A stretch of DNA of 9,692 nucleotides from Bacillota bacterium (GTDB taxonomy: Bacteria > Bacillota > Clostridia > DSM-8532), in the NCBI GenBank assembly GCA_023446675.1, contig JAEXPO010000534.1, forward strand, positions 1-9,692. The letters run 5' to 3'. Position numbers and translations under genes: made by a program. A model generated the notes under the pieces. It saw only the letters and a list, made by a program, of their open reading frames with translations, was not told the DNA's origin and made no database searches. Below, one piece after another: positions 7,901 to 9,692 of the stretch. The stretch's first letter is position 1; each line of letters opens with the position of its first letter.

Positions 7901-8122
7901 ATGATCAAAAAACGTATCGCCCAGATATTCGGTATCCAGGCCCACACGGCAATGAACATGGAAGCCGCCCATTCCCATTTCACGCATCTGGTCAATTTGC
8001 TTTTCCATGGTTTTATTGTCAAGCTTTGTGTTCCACGCCCAGAAGGGGGTACCCCTGTACTCCGAGGTGGGGGAGGCAAATAGTACGGGGTCCAGTCGTT
8101 GAGCCTCGTTTTTCTTGTACAG
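4982..8122 (-). CDS. Large GH106-like glycoside hydrolase (alpha-L-rhamnosidase-like), predicted cytoplasmic
   Basis: This is a protein of about 1,046 residues. Its N-terminal part carries the signature of the family containing GH106 alpha-L-rhamnosidases (Pfam Glyco_hydro_106): PFWAWN (26-31), a GMGGFHVHCRVGL strand (50-62) and YDEDRWPSGSAGG (92-104). Acidic candidates for catalysis or substrate binding occur in FTDEP (232-236), GHMMSEW (325-331) and MSEIYG (383-388). I cannot assign which are catalytic. The last third (roughly 815 onward) looks like beta-sandwich or carbohydrate-binding modules, with LWVNGVLV and HLLEITVFGNRFNTFG. No signal peptide or membrane segment is present, so it probably acts on imported oligosaccharides. 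Start choice: the ATG at 8120-8122 is 7 bases after the stop of the upstream regulator gene, fitting translational coupling. An in-frame ATG at 8168-8170 would add 16 residues (MNSELKLTGKQVTKP...) and overlap that gene by 41 bases. Both have weak ribosome binding sites. The family is well supported; L-rhamnose specificity is inferred only. Confidence 0.85.
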   Translation of the reverse strand: MYKKNEAQRLDPVLFASPTSEYRGTPFWAWNTKLDNKTMEKQIDQMREMGMGGFHVHCRVGLDTEYLGDTFFDHVRFCNEKAKKENMLCWLYDEDRWPSGSAGGLVTKDRAFRSRFLVLEPAGFKKGGEDEALMSAAKAIRTEDRTHLARYEVELNDKGELSAYRRVDKSAQPTEKTWDASLEISGATPWFNNESYVNTLDKKAIDRFIEVTHEKYREKLGADFGKSIPSIFTDEPQVCHKERLRDPFERIAVLLPFTDDLEQSYRDTYGDSLLDMLPELFWELPEDRVSKTRYRYHRHICERFSQAFCDNVGSWCSDNGLMLTGHMMSEWTLFSQTLTMGEAMRPLKSFALPGIDMLCDRRELSTLKQAQSVAHAFGREGVMSEIYGVTGWDFDFRGHKLAGDWQAALGVTVRVPHLTWMSMAGEAKRDYPASIGYQSPWYKEYPLIEDHFARLNTALTRGKPHVRVGVIHPIESYWLYWGTQSQTSGIRMELEENFTRLIEWLLFGLIDFDFISESLLDQTPEQPDENRFRMGEMAYDVIVVPNCRTLRDGTLKRLESFRDSGGQILFAGEPAALIDAVPSSRGTDLAKRSTCISFSASALLKALEPYRDIDITMRPLDGTDGTKVEHVETGVRAGNLFYQMRTDGENRWLFVCHVNKAKNPDIAFIEENTIVIQGEWIPVLYNTLNGELTPMGARYQDGQTVVVWHGSFHDSLLMELSPGRCEYTLISPLLSLPREAHYLPQPQSYSLSEPNVLLLDLAEYQFDNDGLWQPREEILRIDNLFRKKCGYPLRMEALAQPWVNPAPPPPSHELRLKFTVHSKVEVEGARFAAEELESAKLWVNGVLVNTQPEGWFVDEAIKTVSLPPLNKGSNELILALPFGEKTNVEWCYLLGAFGVQVSGLEKHLTALPETVFYGDFTRQGLPFYGGNISYTIPFSCQEGQLFVEAPHYRGALMKMVLDRKEAVPLAFAPYHLSLESVSEGDHLLEITVFGNRFNTFGALHNIDHTETWQGPNIWRTTGNKWSYEYQLKPQGLLSAPTFWTEE

Positions 8123-8129
8123 CATAGGC

Positions 8130-9692
8130 TTAGTTACCTGCTTTCCTGTCAATTTGAGTTCTGAATTCATTTGGAGTCATTCCCATGTAGCCTTTAAACA
8201 GCTTGAAAAAGTATTTGGGGTTTCGGTACCCAATCTCCCCCGAGATCCGTTCCATGGTAAGAGGCGTGTCCCGTAAAAGCTTCCTGGCCTTATCCATGCG
8301 TACCCGCGTCAGGTATTCGTTAAAGTTTTCACGGGCCTTAAGCTTGAATACATGGCTAAGATAGCTGGGATTAATATAGAAGGCTGCCGCTATGGTCTCA
8401 AGAGTGATTTTTTGACTGTAATTTTTATCGATATGGGCTTTGATTTGGTTCATAAGCTGCTCCTGGCTGCTGCTGGAGTTCTGGACCGATTTAAAAGCCA
8501 GGGAGATGTACCCGGTAAGCTCTCTTTTCATCCTTTCCAAATCCGGATCGAACTGGTAACGGTGAAAGGCAATTTCAACGGTGGCGTTGCTGTCCTCTCC
8601 GGACTGCTCCGTATAAGCGTTTACAAGCTCCATAAGCTTCCCGCACTCCTTCATGATTATACCGAAGGGTGCATCAGCCTGAGTTAATCGGCTTATAAAC
8701 ACCTCCATTATCTCAGGAATGCTTTCCGGGTTGTAGCGCATGGAAAGAAACAGGTTATGAATTTCCTCACTTGTGTGGAGCTGCCTTTGGGGCGGATTGT
8801 CCTGCCTCAGAACACAGCGTGTCTGGGAAAGCCGAACCTGAGAAAAACGCTCCCTGTTTTTTAGATACAAATCATGGGCGGCGCTGAGGCCAACCGCCGG
8901 TTCGCTTACAGCGATATACTGCACGCTCTCCGGTCCCTTTCTTTCAAGGAGATCCACAATCCTGTCGGAAGGGGAGGCCAGCCCGTTCGCTTTCTTTCCC
9001 GTATAAAGCAGCAGCACAAAATACTCGTATTTGTCCGCCGGGTTTTCCATAGGAACGGCGCGGACCTCATCCCTATAGCCGGAGCAAGCCTCCTCCAGCG
9101 CTCCCATGAGATGGGGATAATTTGTCCGTATGCTTATAACCCTCATTTCACGGATGCTTCCGTAAAGGCTTCCAAACTCCTGCTCCTGCTCACTGTCCCA
9201 AGGATGAATAAGCAGATTAAACAGCTTGTGGCCGTGAGCGCGTCTTTTAAGCATCCCCAGCTCCTGGGCCTGCTCCATCCGGTGCTTGCTGCTCTGAGCC
9301 CTTTCAATGGCTTTTTGGAGCTGCTTATGCATTTCCTCGGCTGAATAGGGCTTAAGCACATACCCCACCGCACCGTTTTCGATGGCGGTGCGCATATAGG
9401 AAAAATCCTGATAGCTGCTGAGAACAATGATTTGCTTATCCCTGTACTGGGTGCTGACCTTCTGCAAAAAGTCCACCCCGTCCATTTCCGGCATCTTCAT
9501 GTCGGATATGATAATATCCGGGTCCTCCTCTTTAACAAGCTTCAGTCCCTCTACGCCGTTTCCGGCCTGACCAACGCATGTGAGAGGCATAGCCAGCCGG
9601 CTGATTTTTTTAACAAGCCCTTGACGAATAAACATTTCGTCATCCACAACAATATAGCGGTAAATGGGTTCTTCCTCATGCTTAATCAACTG
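8130..9692 (-). CDS. AraC-type two-component response regulator (YesN-like), start at or beyond the right edge
   Basis: This is a regulator of at least 519 residues. Numbering from the TTG at 9687-9689, the receiver domain covers about 10-130: acidic pair Asp16/Asp17 in VVDDE, phospho-acceptor Asp63 in IIISDMKMPEMDG, switch residue Ser91 in VLSSY and Lys113 in VLKPYS. All key residues are present, so it should be phosphorylated. A middle part (about 130-410) has no domain I can name. Residues 416-513 form an AraC DNA-binding domain with two helix-turn-helix units (LETIAAAFYINPSYLSHVFK and MERISGEIGYRNPKYFFKLFK, then GMTPNEFR). No ATG lies between the edge and the receiver domain. The frame is open to base 9692, so translation begins either at that TTG or outside the window. 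Such regulators pair with a sensor histidine kinase, usually adjacent and here presumably to the right. It is the first visible gene of the operon and ends with TAA (8130-8132) next to the glycosidase start, so it probably controls these genes. Confidence 0.9.
   Translation of the reverse strand, partial: QLIKHEEEPIYRYIVVDDEMFIRQGLVKKISRLAMPLTCVGQAGNGVEGLKLVKEEDPDIIISDMKMPEMDGVDFLQKVSTQYRDKQIIVLSSYQDFSYMRTAIENGAVGYVLKPYSAEEMHKQLQKAIERAQSSKHRMEQAQELGMLKRRAHGHKLFNLLIHPWDSEQEQEFGSLYGSIREMRVISIRTNYPHLMGALEEACSGYRDEVRAVPMENPADKYEYFVLLLYTGKKANGLASPSDRIVDLLERKGPESVQYIAVSEPAVGLSAAHDLYLKNRERFSQVRLSQTRCVLRQDNPPQRQLHTSEEIHNLFLSMRYNPESIPEIMEVFISRLTQADAPFGIIMKECGKLMELVNAYTEQSGEDSNATVEIAFHRYQFDPDLERMKRELTGYISLAFKSVQNSSSSQEQLMNQIKAHIDKNYSQKITLETIAAAFYINPSYLSHVFKLKARENFNEYLTRVRMDKARKLLRDTPLTMERISGEIGYRNPKYFFKLFKGYMGMTPNEFRTQIDRKAGN

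Noticed and set aside
8874..9344. 156-codon open frame on the + strand
   Set aside because: It is antisense to the response-regulator gene, whose family is certain. Its hydrophobic stretches look like the complement of helix-rich coding sequence, and no start signal is evident.
1..9692. Mobile elements, CRISPR arrays, tRNA or rRNA genes, phage or defence genes
   Set aside because: No transposase or integrase motifs, no regularly spaced repeats and no RNA-gene features were found. Nearly all sequence is accounted for by six genes, and gaps are short.

Overview
The window reads as part of a carbohydrate-utilisation locus from a Gram-positive bacterium, most likely a Clostridia/Bacillota lineage. 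The reasons are the LplA/YtcQ-type sugar-binding lipoprotein tail, a membrane-anchored AraC-type regulator, an AraC-type response regulator of the kind common in Lachnospiraceae and Paenibacillaceae, strong AGGAGG-type ribosome binding sites and a consensus sigma-A promoter. GC content is moderate. I cannot name a genus.

Left part, + strand: the window opens inside the 3' end of an ABC-transporter solute-binding lipoprotein gene (2-454). A strong rho-independent terminator (485-538) closes it. A consensus promoter (537-565), whose -35 box begins in the terminator's T-tract, then starts an independent transcript. That transcript encodes a 784-residue one-component regulator with two membrane segments, an extracellular sensor region and a C-terminal AraC DNA-binding domain (612-2966).

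Right part, - strand, read from right to left: an AraC-type response regulator whose start is at or beyond the right edge, a large GH106-like (alpha-L-rhamnosidase-like) glycoside hydrolase without a signal peptide, a dihydrodipicolinate-synthase/N-acetylneuraminate-lyase family aldolase, and a D-isomer-specific 2-hydroxyacid dehydrogenase. Gaps are about 7, 35 and 65 bases and no terminator is visible between them, so they look like one operon whose promoter, and perhaps a partner histidine kinase, lie beyond the right edge. The operon converges on the membrane regulator with only 19 bases between stop codons.

Working model (inference): an oligosaccharide or glycoside is captured by the lipoprotein and its ABC transporter and cleaved in the cytoplasm by the GH106-like enzyme. 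A derived 2-keto-3-deoxy acid or similar 2-oxo acid is split or dehydrated by the aldolase-family enzyme, and the dehydrogenase interconverts a 2-oxo acid and a D-2-hydroxy acid. Two different AraC-type regulators sense the signal. No RNA genes, insertion sequences, CRISPR arrays or phage genes were seen. The unusual element is the gene combination, not a recognisable new class of system.
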